A stretch of 64,000 bases of DNA, taken from Candidatus Chryseobacterium colombiense. Its GTDB lineage: Bacteria; Bacteroidota; Bacteroidia; Flavobacteriales; Weeksellaceae. The notes below the pieces were generated by a model. That model ran no database searches. It was not told where the DNA came from and saw nothing but the letters and a program-made list of their open reading frames with translations. Position numbers and translations under genes: made by a program. Below are positions 8,203 through 17,943 of this stretch, piece after piece. Location: the NCBI GenBank assembly GCA_029203185.1, contig CP119310.1, positions 2,536,001-2,600,000 of the forward strand. Reading direction: 5' to 3'. Every line of letters starts with the position of its first letter. Position 1 is the first letter of the stretch.

Positions 8203-9708
8203 ATGGATAAAGTAAGAGTACGTTTTGCTCCAAGTCCAACAGGACCTTTACATTTAGGAGGCGTAAGAACTGCATTATATGATTATCTTTTTGCCAAAAA
8301 TCAGGGTGGTGAATTTGTATTAAGAATTGAAGATACAGATACCGCAAGATATGTGGAAGGCGCAGAGGAATATATAGAAGAAGCCCTTGAATGGTGTGGA
8401 ATCATCGCTGATGAAAGTCCTAAAAAAGGAGGAAAATTTGCTCCATACAGACAATCTGAAAGAAGAGATATTTATGACAGATATACAGAGCAGATCTTAA
8501 AAACAGATTATGCTTATATCGCTTTTGACACGGCTGAAGAATTGGATGCCATTCGTGCTGAATATGAAGCAAGAGGTGATATTTTCTCTTACGACAACAA
8601 AACAAGGAATCGTTTAAAAAATAGTCTTACCCTTTCTGAAGAGGATGTTCAGAAACTATTGGATGAAAAAACGCCATATGTGGTAAGGTTCAAAATGCCG
8701 GTTGACAGAACTTTAAATCTTGAGGATATCATCCGCGGAAAATCATCTGTTAATACAAATACTTTAGATGATAAAGTTTTGGTGAAAAACGACGGAATGC
8801 CAACTTACCATTTTGCCAATATCATTGATGACCACGAAATGGAAATTTCTCACGTGATCCGCGGTGAAGAATGGCTGCCTTCTTTAGGTTTACATACATT
8901 ATTATATGAAGCGATGGGGTGGAAAGCACCTCAGTTTGCCCATCTTTCTTTGATTTTAAAACCTGAAGGAAAAGGAAAATTAAGCAAAAGAGACGGTGAC
9001 AAATTCGGCTTCCCAGTTTTCCCTTTGAACTTTACAGATCCTGTAACTGGAAATATTTCTAAAGGATACAGAGAAAGCGGATATCTTCCGGAAGCGTTCA
9101 TCAACATGGTTGCTCTATTGGGTTGGTCGCCTGCCGATGATAAAGAAATTTTATCATTAGATGAAATGGCAAAAGAATTTGACTTAAATAAAGTTCATAA
9201 AGCTGGGGCAAGATTCAGCAAGGAAAAAGCAGAATGGTTTAATCATCAGTATATACAGAGAACATCTGACGAAAATTTATTGAATATTCTTAAAAATTCA
9301 GATTTAAACTTTAATCTTTCTGATGAAAAATTATTGAAAGTAATTCACCTGATGAAAGAAAGAGCAACTTTCCCGAAAGATATCTATGAAAACGGTAAGT
9401 TCTTCTTTGAAGCTCCGACATCTTATGATGAAAAAGCATCTAAAAAAGCCTGGAATGAGGAAACCTCTGCTATTCTAGGAGAATTGTCTACAAATTTAGA
9501 GGGAGCAGATTTCAATGCTGAAAACCTTAAGCAGACTGTTCATGACTTCGCTGAGAATAAAGGATTGGGAATGGGTAAAGTAATGATGCCTTTGCGTTTA
9601 GCGTTGGTAGGAGAATTGAAAGGACCTGATGTTCCGGACATCATGGAACTTCTTGGAAAAGAGGAAACTACCCTTAGAATAAGCAATGCTATAAATAATT
9701 TTAAATAA
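8203..9708 (+). CDS. gltX: Glutamate--tRNA ligase
   Basis: A 501-residue class I aminoacyl-tRNA synthetase that charges tRNA-Glu in the cytoplasm. PSPTGPLHLGG at 10-20 is the HIGH-type ATP motif, KLSKRDGDK near 265 is the KMSKS-type loop, and RIEDTDTAR and VIRGEEWLPS are family signatures. Full length for the family, with an alpha-helical anticodon-binding C-terminus. It follows a good -7 element and is separated from accA by 49 bases with its own promoter-like element, so the two are probably separate units. It cannot be told from sequence alone whether it also charges tRNA-Gln. Confidence 0.98.
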   Translation: MDKVRVRFAPSPTGPLHLGGVRTALYDYLFAKNQGGEFVLRIEDTDTARYVEGAEEYIEEALEWCGIIADESPKKGGKFAPYRQSERRDIYDRYTEQILKTDYAYIAFDTAEELDAIRAEYEARGDIFSYDNKTRNRLKNSLTLSEEDVQKLLDEKTPYVVRFKMPVDRTLNLEDIIRGKSSVNTNTLDDKVLVKNDGMPTYHFANIIDDHEMEISHVIRGEEWLPSLGLHTLLYEAMGWKAPQFAHLSLILKPEGKGKLSKRDGDKFGFPVFPLNFTDPVTGNISKGYRESGYLPEAFINMVALLGWSPADDKEILSLDEMAKEFDLNKVHKAGARFSKEKAEWFNHQYIQRTSDENLLNILKNSDLNFNLSDEKLLKVIHLMKERATFPKDIYENGKFFFEAPTSYDEKASKKAWNEETSAILGELSTNLEGADFNAENLKQTVHDFAENKGLGMGKVMMPLRLALVGELKGPDVPDIMELLGKEETTLRISNAINNFK

Positions 9709-9726
9709 AATTACCATAATTTTTCA

Positions 9727-9734
9727 TACATTTG
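9727..9734 (+). promoter_or_regulatory. -7 promoter element of accA
   Basis: TACATTTG fits TAnnTTTG and lies 23 bases upstream of the accA ATG, in the short gap after gltX. Confidence 0.55.
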
Positions 9735-9757
9735 AAAGATTTAATTTACTTCAAGAA

Positions 9758-10714
9758 ATGGAATATTTAAGTTTCGAACTCCCTATAAAAGAATTAATGG
9801 ATCAATATCAAACTTGTTCTTTAGTAGGAGAAGAAAGTGGTGTTGATGTAAAATTAGCATGCAGCCAAATTGAGGATAAGATTTTAGAAAAGAAAAAAGA
9901 AATCTACGGAAATCTTACTCCTTGGGAAAGAGTACAACTTTCTCGCCACCCGAATCGTCCTTATGCCTTAGACTATATCAATGGAATGGCAGACAAGGGC
10001 AGTTTTTTAGAACTTCATGGTGATAGAAATTTTGCTGATGACCCTGCAATGGTGGGTGGTTTAATCACTCTTGACGGTCAAAGAGTAATGATTATTGGGA
10101 CTCAAAAAGGCAGAACAACCAAGGAAAGACAACACAGAAGGTTTGGAATGCCAAATCCTGAAGGATACAGAAAGGCTTTACGATTGATGAAGCTTGCTGA
10201 GAAATTCCAGATTCCCATTGTAACTTTAGTAGATACACCAGGAGCTTATCCAGGTTTGGAAGCTGAAGAAAGAGGACAAGGTGAAGCCATTGCAAGAAAC
10301 ATTTTCGAAATGGTTCAGCTTAAAACTCCGATCTTTACTTATATTATTGGTGAAGGAGCCAGTGGTGGTGCATTAGGAATTGGTGTAGGAAACAAGGTTT
10401 ACATGTTGGAAAATACCTGGTATACAGTAATTGCACCTGAAAGCTGTTCTTCAATTCTTTGGAGAAACTGGGATCACAAAGAAGATGCTGCAAATGCACT
10501 GAATCTTACCCCAAAAGATGCTTTAAGAGAAAAATTCATTGATGCTATTATTGAAGAACCACTTGGAGGAGCTCATTATGATCCGGAAACGACTTTCCTG
10601 AATTTGAAAAATTCAATTTTACAGAATATCAAAGCGTTTTCAAAATTCACAGGACAAGAACTTGAAACCCAGAGACAGGATAAATTCATTGCAATGGGAC
10701 AATTCAAAGGTTAA
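9758..10714 (+). CDS. accA: Acetyl-CoA carboxylase carboxyltransferase subunit alpha
   Basis: A 318-residue subunit that, with AccD, transfers CO2 from carboxybiotin to acetyl-CoA to form malonyl-CoA, the first committed step of fatty acid synthesis. The N-terminal helical part is followed by the crotonase-fold core with GRTTKERQHRRFGMPNPEGY, LVDTPGAYPG and GEGASGGALGIG, the two glycine-rich segments forming the oxyanion holes. The length is normal. accD is not nearby in the window. A perfect hairpin terminator follows directly. Confidence 0.98.
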   Translation: MEYLSFELPIKELMDQYQTCSLVGEESGVDVKLACSQIEDKILEKKKEIYGNLTPWERVQLSRHPNRPYALDYINGMADKGSFLELHGDRNFADDPAMVGGLITLDGQRVMIIGTQKGRTTKERQHRRFGMPNPEGYRKALRLMKLAEKFQIPIVTLVDTPGAYPGLEAEERGQGEAIARNIFEMVQLKTPIFTYIIGEGASGGALGIGVGNKVYMLENTWYTVIAPESCSSILWRNWDHKEDAANALNLTPKDALREKFIDAIIEEPLGGAHYDPETTFLNLKNSILQNIKAFSKFTGQELETQRQDKFIAMGQFKG

Positions 10715-10720
10715 AATATA

Positions 10721-10750
10721 AAAACGGTTAAGAAAAATCTTAACCGTTTT
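10721..10750 (+). terminator. Bidirectional intrinsic terminator after accA
   Basis: A perfect 13-bp stem (AAAACGGTTAAGA with TCTTAACCGTTTT) with an AAAA loop. Oligo-A on the left and oligo-T on the right let it serve both accA and the convergent minus-strand gene. Confidence 0.93.
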
Positions 10751-10778
10751 TTATTTATCGTTCTTTCTTACTTAAGTT

Positions 10779-11468
10779 TTATTCTCCTATATTTAAAGCA
10801 ATCTCAATATCTTTATCTATTTTCTTTGCAGTCGTGTATGGTGAGTCGCATACTTTAGTAGACAGCTGATAATCTCCTTTATCTACCATAACATAATTTT
10901 CACTTTTTGCAGGAATAATTAAATTATAGTTTTTCTTACCGCTTATTTTCATCTCCATATTACATTTCGATTTATTTTTAACGTTTACATACGCTTCTTT
11001 ATCACTAATGTCATTATTAAAAAGATGTGTTAACAAGGCCGCTGTTTTCTTTCCGTGTTCGTCCGGTTCTGATTTTTTACTCGTCCCACCTACGCTTGCA
11101 TAATTTACCGTTCTTGACGGAGCAGCAGATTTAAGACTTGTATTGGATGCTAATGATTTATTCATATCCGATTTCGGAGCTACTTTTTCTTTTGCTACAG
11201 ACGCTATCATAGGCTTAGATTCAGCAGCAGAAGGTGTAGCCATAATAATATCCATTAGTTTTCTTTTGAAATGATCTGTTTTAGGATGATTGGGATTCTG
11301 TTTCAAAAATCCTGCAATCACTCTGGCTTCACTGCTATTCTCGGCATCGGTCTCTGTATAGATAATAGCCGTTTCTTTTTCAACAACTGCTTTAGTTTTG
11401 GTTTTCTTTTTTTGAGAAAAGCCTAAAGAAAAAATACATAAAAGTATAAGAAGAACTATTTTTTTCAT
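10779..11468 (-). CDS. Secreted protein of a small paralogous family (DUF6759-like)
   Basis: A 229-residue protein with a signal peptide ending LGFSQ near residue 19. A lysine- and serine-rich middle of low complexity follows. The C-terminal domain of about 85 residues carries ALLTHLFNND, VKNKSKCNMEMKISGKKNY, then VDKGDYQL and a cysteine in KVCDSPY. The same domain recurs in the genes at 28317 and 29936, which defines a local paralogous family; I recall it as DUF6759, function unknown. The two cysteines could form a disulphide after export. It faces away from tsf across a 144-base spacer. Confidence 0.75.
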   Translation of the reverse strand: MKKIVLLILLCIFSLGFSQKKKTKTKAVVEKETAIIYTETDAENSSEARVIAGFLKQNPNHPKTDHFKRKLMDIIMATPSAAESKPMIASVAKEKVAPKSDMNKSLASNTSLKSAAPSRTVNYASVGGTSKKSEPDEHGKKTAALLTHLFNNDISDKEAYVNVKNKSKCNMEMKISGKKNYNLIIPAKSENYVMVDKGDYQLSTKVCDSPYTTAKKIDKDIEIALNIGE

Positions 11469-11543
11469 TAACGAAATATTTAAAAAATTATTAAATAACT
11501 AAATAACGTGAAAAGTCATTTTTTAGTTTATCATTAAAATCAT

Positions 11544-11551
11544 TATCTTTG
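11544..11551 (+). promoter_or_regulatory. -7 promoter element of tsf
   Basis: TATCTTTG fits TAnnTTTG, 61 bases before the tsf ATG. An independent promoter is expected here because tsf is not downstream of rpsB. Confidence 0.6.
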
Positions 11552-11612
11552 CACTGCTCAAAAATAAACTAAAATTTAATACGAATCTTTAAATAAAAAA
11601 ATAATAGATATT

Positions 11613-12437
11613 ATGTCTTATACACCAGCTGCTGCAGACGTAGCAAAATTAAGAAACCAAACAGGTGCAGGTATGATGGACTGCAAGAAAGCTCTAGTTG
11701 AAGCTGAAGGAGACTTCGAAAAAGCGGTAGACATCCTTAGAAAAAAAGGACAAAAAGTCGCTGCTAACAGAGCTGACAGAGAATCTACTGAAGGTGCGGT
11801 AATCGCAAGAGTAAATGAAGATAACACTTTAGGTGCTATTATTTCATTAAACTGCGAGACTGACTTCGTTGGTAAAAACGAAGCTTTCATCGAGCTAGCT
11901 TACGAATTAGCTGAAATGGCAATCTTCGCTGCTACTAAAGAAGAATTGTTGGCTACAGATTTCCACGGAATGACTGTTGCTGATAAATTAATTGAGCAAA
12001 CAGGTGTTATCGGTGAAAAAATCGAGATCGGTACATTCGAAAGAATCGAAGGACCATTCCTAGGAGCTTACATCCACGCTGGAAACAAAATCGCTGCAAT
12101 CACTTCGCTTTCTGCAAAAGTAGACGGAGCTGACGAAGTTGCAAAATCTGTTTCTATGCAGGCTGCTGCAATGAACCCAATCGCTCTTGACGAAACTAAA
12201 GTTTCTCAGGAAACTATCGATAAAGAATTGGAAATTGAAAGACACAAACTTACTGAAGAAGGTAAGCCTGCGAACATCATCGACAATATCTTGAAAGGTA
12301 AAATGCAGAGATTCTACAAAGACAACACTTTGGTACACCAGGATTTCATCAAAGACAGCTCTATTTCAGTTGCTGACTATGTGAAGTCTGTAAATGCTGA
12401 TCTTAAAGTAACAGGATTTATCAGAGTTAGTTTATAA
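11613..12437 (+). CDS. tsf: Translation elongation factor Ts
   Basis: A 274-residue guanine-nucleotide exchange factor for EF-Tu. The N-terminal UBA-like module has RNQTGAGMMDCKKALVEAEG (residues about 14-33). CETDFVGKNEAF around 85 is the conserved core that inserts into EF-Tu, and the C-terminal core repeat follows. The gene has the biased codon use of highly expressed genes. In most bacteria tsf directly follows rpsB; here rpsB is about 18 kb away and on the opposite strand. It has its own -7 element and terminator, so it is a single-gene unit. Confidence 0.98.
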   Translation: MSYTPAAADVAKLRNQTGAGMMDCKKALVEAEGDFEKAVDILRKKGQKVAANRADRESTEGAVIARVNEDNTLGAIISLNCETDFVGKNEAFIELAYELAEMAIFAATKEELLATDFHGMTVADKLIEQTGVIGEKIEIGTFERIEGPFLGAYIHAGNKIAAITSLSAKVDGADEVAKSVSMQAAAMNPIALDETKVSQETIDKELEIERHKLTEEGKPANIIDNILKGKMQRFYKDNTLVHQDFIKDSSISVADYVKSVNADLKVTGFIRVSL

Positions 12438-12461
12438 TCTTTTTAAGATTTAAAATATGGG

Positions 12462-12493
12462 TCCCGGTGATTTTTTTCATCGGGATTTTTTTT
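12462..12493 (+). terminator. Intrinsic terminator after tsf
   Basis: A 9-bp stem (TCCCGGTGA with TCATCGGGA, one G-U pair) with a T-rich loop, followed by a run of eight T. Confidence 0.9.
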
Positions 12494-12607
12494 ATTTCAC
12501 AATTACATGATTTTATTATTTATTAAATAATCATTAAATATTTAATAATATCAACCATCCCAACAATCACAGTTGAAATTTTATGTAAAAAATTGATTTT
12601 TAATACT

Positions 12608-12615
12608 TACATTTG
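12608..12615 (+). promoter_or_regulatory. -7 promoter element of the first adhesin gene
   Basis: TACATTTG fits TAnnTTTG and ends 18 bases before the chosen ATG. It overlaps an upstream in-frame TTG, which argues that the TTG is promoter and not a start codon. Confidence 0.6.
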
Positions 12616-12633
12616 CATCCCTTATTGAAAAAA

Positions 12634-15600
12634 ATGAAAAAATTTCTATTAACCATTTGTACATTTCTTTGTTTATTCTTTAATGCTCAGCTTGATACAG
12701 ATCATTGGTTTGCTCCAATGGCTTCAAAAGCAGGTTCAAGCGGACTGAGCGGTTATTTATATCTGTCAACCAACGAAACCACTCCGTTTCCTGTACAGAT
12801 TTATAATAATAACACACTCTTTACTACCGTACAGGTAAGCAAAGGAAATCCGGTTCAGGTAAGCATTCCGAATAATTTTCTGATTACAACCAATCAAACA
12901 CTCTTATTTACTCCCAATTCTATGGGAATGTATGTAAAAGGTTCAAAAAAATTCTTTGCCAATTATCGGTTTTCTTTACAAAATCATGCTGAAATTATCA
13001 CCTCAAAAGGTTTAGCCGGATTAGGAACCAAATTTTACGCGGGAGTAGCACCTATGACAGGTACAGCTAATTATGTAAATGCTACCATAGGGATTACTGC
13101 AACTGAAGACAATACTTCGGTAGTAGTTTCAGGATACAACTCCAACGTTGTTTTTTCTGATGGAAGCTCCTCTCCTACTAAAACATTTACGCTCAACAAA
13201 GGACAGTCTTATATTTTAGATGCAGTAAGTTCGGACTCACCCTATAATTTAGTTGGTCTTGTAGGAGCTAAAATAGAATCTACAAAACCTATTTCTGTTA
13301 CCAATGGAAATTTCAACGGGATATATACCAATTTAAATTCCACCAACAATGATGTTCTTATGGACCAGGCTGTTCCCGTAGACAGATTAGGAAAGGATTT
13401 CGTATTGGTAAAAGGTAATGGAAATATTATTTATCAAATGGAAACGGCTCTTTTGATTGCCACTCAAGATAATACCCAAATTTCATTAAACGGAGTAAAC
13501 ACCGGAATCACTCTGAATGCAGGGCAATATTTTATGGTTCCGAGCAGTAATTACATCAACCAGGGTAATGGAAATTATAATATGGGAATTTCCACTACCA
13601 AAAATGTGTATGTCTATCAATTATTAGCAGGAATCACGGGAAGCTCTTCTGTCAATGAATATGCGACCGGTGGTATGAATTTCATCCCTCCTCTAAGTTG
13701 TTTTATGCCTAATAAAGTTGACGAAATTGGATTTATCAACCAAATTGGAGCCCAAACCTACAACACAAAACTTAACATCATTACCCAAACAGGAGCAACG
13801 GTAACATACAACAATAATCCTATTGCAGCCGCAAACGGTCCTTATCCTGTAACAGGAAACCCGAACTGGGTAACCTACTCTATTCCGAATGTTTCAGGAA
13901 CTATTACGGTAAGTTCTACCAAATCTGTAACGGCCGGAATTGCTGCAGGAAGTGGAGCAGTAGGATACGGAGGGTATTTTGCAGGTTTTTCATCGGTTCC
14001 GGTAATTTCTAAGACAGGAGATTGTTATTTAGGGATCTTATTACAGGTGGATAATACCTATGACAGCTATCAGTGGTATCTTAACGGTAATATTATTGCA
14101 GGAGCAACTTCTTATTCTATCAATCCTGAATTATATGGAGCTGGAAACTACACTTGTTTAGTTACAAAAAACAATTGCGAATCCAGGCTGACCACTGTAT
14201 ATAATTACACACTTTGCCCTCCAATCACAACGACAACCTACAATATCGGATCTTGTAATACGAAAACGATTATTCCTGCGTTTACGAACTCTACACAAAA
14301 TATAGTTCCTGCAAATACGGCGATTATTTCTGCCCCAACTTCAGGAACAGCCACTGTGAATCCTACAACAGGTCAAATCACTTATACTCCTAATGCCGGA
14401 TTAACAGCAAATACAACAGATTCTTTTATCTACTATATACAAGGAAACGGTAACCCTGCAGATTTTGAATATTTTAAAATTATTATCAATACCAATGTAT
14501 TACAGGTAAACAATGCTTCGTTGTCTTCTTGTGCAGATGCAAACGGAAACGGAACATTCAACCTTACTACAGCTAACGTATCTTCTGATCCCGGAATTAC
14601 TGTTACTTATTTTACCAATGCTAACCTGACAGGACAAATTACAACTCCAGCAACCTATACAGGACCTGCCGGAACAGTGTATGCTAATGTCACTTCGCAG
14701 TATGGGTGTTCAAAGGTAGCACAGATTGCTTTAACCATCAATCCTTCTCCTAATATTAATACGGCTAATTTTAACGCTACATTATGTGATGATAATTTTG
14801 ACGGAATCGTCAATGTAAACTTTGCGAATATCACACCACAAATCGTTAATAACTCAGCCAGCTTTACTGTAAGATATTATTTGGTTCAGGCAGATGCCAA
14901 TGCAGGAAATGCCAATACACTCCCTACAAACTGGACATACACCACCAACACTACAGTTTATGTAAGAGTAGATGCCCCTACGGGAACATGTACAACGGCT
15001 TTTGGCCAAATCAATTTTAAAGTCGGCAACAGGCTTACCTTACTTAATAACAATATCAGTGTTGATATTTGTGATAATAATCTTGACGGCTCTGAAACAG
15101 CCAATTTGAATGATTATAAAAATCAGTTTACAGCAGATCCATCCGTAACTTTAAGTTTTCATTCTACTTTAGCTGATGCACAAAATGGTGTTAATGCCAT
15201 CCCTGCATCCCAGGTTATTACTTCTGCGAACACATTCTATATTAGATTCCAAAGTTCTACAGAATGTCCGAATACTGCAGTTTTAAATATTAAGTTAAAA
15301 TCACCAAAAAAATCAGGTACACTTACTGACCAAGTTATCTGTTCAAACGAAAAAGCAACACTTAATGCCGGAACAGGTTTCACATCATATCTTTGGAGTA
15401 CAGGAGCAAATACTCAAAGTATTACAGTCGGAACGGGTACTTACTATGTAGATTTAGGATTTAATGGATGTGTTTATCGCCAAACGGTAAATGTCACAAC
15501 CGCACAGGCTCCAACGATAACAAGAATTGAAACCTCAGGCCCTACAGCTACTATTTATGTTACCGGAGGAACTCCTCCTTACCAGTATTCTTTAAATGGA

Positions 15601-15987
15601 ATTGATTATCAAACCTCCAATATTTTCACCGGATTATCAAGAGGTCCACATAAAGTTTATGTACTGGGGAAAGACGGATGCCAACCGACAATAAAAGATT
15701 TCCTGATTATAAATCTTATCAATGCCATTACTCCAAACGGAGACGGTCATAATGATTCTTTAAATTATTCAGATTTAAGAATTAAACAAAATGTTTCCAT
15801 TGAAGTGGTGGACAGATACGGCGCACTTGTTTATAAATCATCAGACAATAATTATATCTGGGATGGAAAATCAGGAGGAAGAGTACTTCCTACCGGAACT
15901 TACTGGTATATTTTAAAATGGACTGAGCCGGATACTAAATTGCCTGTTTCCTACTCGGGATGGATATTGATAAAAAACAGACAATAA
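12634..15987 (+). CDS. Large surface protein 1: IgGFc-binding-like N-terminus, Ig-like modules, T9SS type B sorting domain
   Basis: A 1117-residue exported protein. I place the start at MKKFLLTICTF, giving a clean signal peptide ending FNAQ; the longer frame begins at a TTG inside the promoter. DTDHWFAPM opens an N-terminal domain of about 440 residues resembling the IgGFc-binding protein N-terminus (EIITSKG, VPVDRLGKDFVLV, YGGYFAGFSSVPVIS). Then come an Ig-like module (YDSYQWYLNG), a tandem-95-type module (ATVNPTTGQITYTPN), two C-D-x-N-x-D-G modules near 735 and 820, and a C-terminal domain of about 90 residues with ITPNGDGHND and DRYGALVY. The last is the type IX secretion type B (CHU_C) signal. 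Probable adhesin; no IgG binding is implied. First of four paralogues. Confidence 0.85.
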   Translation: MKKFLLTICTFLCLFFNAQLDTDHWFAPMASKAGSSGLSGYLYLSTNETTPFPVQIYNNNTLFTTVQVSKGNPVQVSIPNNFLITTNQTLLFTPNSMGMYVKGSKKFFANYRFSLQNHAEIITSKGLAGLGTKFYAGVAPMTGTANYVNATIGITATEDNTSVVVSGYNSNVVFSDGSSSPTKTFTLNKGQSYILDAVSSDSPYNLVGLVGAKIESTKPISVTNGNFNGIYTNLNSTNNDVLMDQAVPVDRLGKDFVLVKGNGNIIYQMETALLIATQDNTQISLNGVNTGITLNAGQYFMVPSSNYINQGNGNYNMGISTTKNVYVYQLLAGITGSSSVNEYATGGMNFIPPLSCFMPNKVDEIGFINQIGAQTYNTKLNIITQTGATVTYNNNPIAAANGPYPVTGNPNWVTYSIPNVSGTITVSSTKSVTAGIAAGSGAVGYGGYFAGFSSVPVISKTGDCYLGILLQVDNTYDSYQWYLNGNIIAGATSYSINPELYGAGNYTCLVTKNNCESRLTTVYNYTLCPPITTTTYNIGSCNTKTIIPAFTNSTQNIVPANTAIISAPTSGTATVNPTTGQITYTPNAGLTANTTDSFIYYIQGNGNPADFEYFKIIINTNVLQVNNASLSSCADANGNGTFNLTTANVSSDPGITVTYFTNANLTGQITTPATYTGPAGTVYANVTSQYGCSKVAQIALTINPSPNINTANFNATLCDDNFDGIVNVNFANITPQIVNNSASFTVRYYLVQADANAGNANTLPTNWTYTTNTTVYVRVDAPTGTCTTAFGQINFKVGNRLTLLNNNISVDICDNNLDGSETANLNDYKNQFTADPSVTLSFHSTLADAQNGVNAIPASQVITSANTFYIRFQSSTECPNTAVLNIKLKSPKKSGTLTDQVICSNEKATLNAGTGFTSYLWSTGANTQSITVGTGTYYVDLGFNGCVYRQTVNVTTAQAPTITRIETSGPTATIYVTGGTPPYQYSLNGIDYQTSNIFTGLSRGPHKVYVLGKDGCQPTIKDFLIINLINAITPNGDGHNDSLNYSDLRIKQNVSIEVVDRYGALVYKSSDNNYIWDGKSGGRVLPTGTYWYILKWTEPDTKLPVSYSGWILIKNRQ

Positions 15988-16012
15988 TTATTCGAATAAC
16001 CTATAACATCAT

Positions 16013-16040
16013 AACAGCTTCCTTGGAGGCTGTTTTTTTA
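16013..16040 (+). terminator. Intrinsic terminator after large surface protein 1
   Basis: AACAGC pairs with GCTGTT, extended inward by TCC/GGA around a two-base mismatch region, then a run of seven T. Confidence 0.85.
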
Positions 16041-16171
16041 TTCAAATCATTCATAAAACACTATCCATAGCAATAATAAATGGAAAATCAAGATAAAACT
16101 AAATTCCAATTAATTATTTCACTAAATGAAGATATTTTCATATTTTTAAAAACTAAATTCAAAATTTAACC

Positions 16172-17623
16172 ATGAAAAAAACAATTTTATTCTTGTTTCT
16201 GACATTTATAATGTCTTTGAATGCTTTGAGAGCACAAAACGGAGGATCCGACTACATTATTGTCTTAGATAATGGAAGCTCTATGTCAACACAACGTTTT
16301 ACATCAATGAAGCTGGGAGCTACCAAACTGATTCAGCAGTTATTGTCATGTAACCCTTTAAACAGAGTAGCTGTAGTACATTATGGTACTGGAATTTACA
16401 ATGCAAGCAATACCAGCTATAGCCCGAAAATCTACATCGAGTCTGATTTCTCAAACAATACTTTTACGACACTGCAGATTGAGAGGAGGCTTGATAACGG
16501 AGACCATTTTCATGAAGCCCTGGCTATTATTGGCAATGCCCTGGATGGAGTTTCCAATACAGAAATTGTAAGCCCGCAGACAACATTAAACAACGATCCT
16601 TCGAATCCATTAAAAGTAGTATTATTTGCCGATGCTGAAAGGAATACAGGAAACCTAAGCTTTGGTTCTTACCTTGTCAACTACGATTACCCTACTCCCA
16701 ACATGCCTGAAGCTTTTAAATATGTAACCGATTTTAAAATTAATAGAAATGCAAAGTTTGCGGTCATCCATATAAGTCCAGACACCCCAGCTACAGAAGC
16801 TGCAGCATCTATTTCTAGCCAGGGAGGATCTTACAGCGGAACCGTGGAAACAAATATTGACGATCCCGATTACGGATCCCCAACAAGACTTTACTTCCCA
16901 AGAACAAGCTTCGATATGTCTTCATCAGAAGTCGATTACTGGGCACGTTTAGCAACTCAGATTTGTGATACTTCAGGATGGGGAGGTGTCAATTTTAAAT
17001 ATGAACCCAATGGATGTGGAACAGACTTGGTTCAAACCATTTCCGGAAGCTATTCATTACCAGCCGGAGCCACTTTTTCACAGTTTAAATTAGTGGCAAG
17101 AGATATTGTTACAGGTCAGGATTATGGGGTTAATTTTAATCCGACAATGACATCTCCTACCGATTTTTATTATGCGCTACAACCTTCGGATTTCAGTTTT
17201 CCAGGAATTACAGATGCTAAATTTGTATTTATTTTGGGATTTCAGTATAATTATCAAGGAGGTACTTATGATGTGGCAAGCTGGAACGGATATCCTTATT
17301 TTGACTATGATCTTTTACTGACTACATTACCTAATTGCGGAATGAGACAGGCCACACCTTCTGCTTTAGCAATCAATGAAAACTCAATACAGATTACTCC
17401 CAACCCTACAAGCGGTGCCATTAAAGTTATTTTAGATCAAAAGAAGATTGAATCTGGAAAAGTTCAAATCATAGATCTTAGCGGAAAAACAGTATATAGT
17501 AAAGAATTTAGAGCGCAAAATACTGTAGACATTGATATTCACTCACAAAAAGAAGGCGTGTATATTATAAAAATAGTCTCTGATAAAAATGAAGTATTCG
17601 TGGAAAAGGTGATCAAGAAATAG
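16172..17623 (+). CDS. Von Willebrand factor A domain protein with T9SS type A sorting domain
   Basis: A 483-residue exported protein. The signal peptide ends LRAQ near residue 22. A vWA domain follows with IIVLDNGSSMS at 29-39, a MIDAS-like motif in which the first serine is glycine (D33-x-G35-x-S37), and VVLFADAE further on giving the later MIDAS aspartate. The middle region of about 130 residues is unassigned. The C-terminus of about 70 residues, with ITPNPTSGAIKVIL and VQIIDLSGKTVY, is a T9SS type A sorting domain. It is probably a surface protein binding ligand through a metal site. It sits between adhesin paralogues 1 and 2, with its own terminator. Confidence 0.85.
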   Translation: MKKTILFLFLTFIMSLNALRAQNGGSDYIIVLDNGSSMSTQRFTSMKLGATKLIQQLLSCNPLNRVAVVHYGTGIYNASNTSYSPKIYIESDFSNNTFTTLQIERRLDNGDHFHEALAIIGNALDGVSNTEIVSPQTTLNNDPSNPLKVVLFADAERNTGNLSFGSYLVNYDYPTPNMPEAFKYVTDFKINRNAKFAVIHISPDTPATEAAASISSQGGSYSGTVETNIDDPDYGSPTRLYFPRTSFDMSSSEVDYWARLATQICDTSGWGGVNFKYEPNGCGTDLVQTISGSYSLPAGATFSQFKLVARDIVTGQDYGVNFNPTMTSPTDFYYALQPSDFSFPGITDAKFVFILGFQYNYQGGTYDVASWNGYPYFDYDLLLTTLPNCGMRQATPSALAINENSIQITPNPTSGAIKVILDQKKIESGKVQIIDLSGKTVYSKEFRAQNTVDIDIHSQKEGVYIIKIVSDKNEVFVEKVIKK

Positions 17624-17668
17624 GTATATTATTAAAATAAATTGATATCAATCTAATAAAATTCAAAT

Positions 17669-17695
17669 CCGGGGAAATATTTCTCCGGTTTTTTT
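17669..17695 (+). terminator. Intrinsic terminator after the vWA gene
   Basis: CCGGGGAAA pairs with TTTCTCCGG (one G-U pair), followed by seven T. Confidence 0.85.
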
Positions 17696-17912
17696 GTCAA
17701 AATTCATATATATATTAATGCAAAAAGCAAATTAAAAATACAGAAAAAGAACTTGGAAAAGTCTTTTAATACAGCTAATCATCAAAAAAAAGACTTTCAT
17801 AGTCCGCAAAGAAAAACAACACTTTTCATTTTCCATATAAATTTCAATAAAAATCTGAATATTATTTTTAATTATTATTTATTATTCATAAACAATATTC
17901 AAAATAATATTT

Positions 17913-17920
17913 TAATTTTG
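17913..17920 (+). promoter_or_regulatory. -7 promoter element of adhesin 2
   Basis: TAATTTTG fits TAnnTTTG, 23 bases before the ATG. The following leader AAAAATCCTAATTC is shared with the adhesin 3 gene at 20902. Confidence 0.65.
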
Positions 17921-17943
17921 TAAAAATCCTAATTCCAACAACT

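Larger units (their letters stand above)
17624..17943 (+). other. 320-base spacer between the vWA gene and adhesin 2
   Basis: Very AT-rich and without a gene. It holds the vWA terminator at 17669, a 9-bp inverted repeat (AAAGTCTTT at 17758, AAAGACTTT at 17789), and the -7 element of the next gene at 17913. Nothing else is recognised. Confidence 0.6.

Noticed and set aside
12613..12633. Upstream TTG start of large surface protein 1
   Set aside because: The TTG is part of the TACATTTG promoter element, and the ATG at 12634 gives a normal signal peptide.
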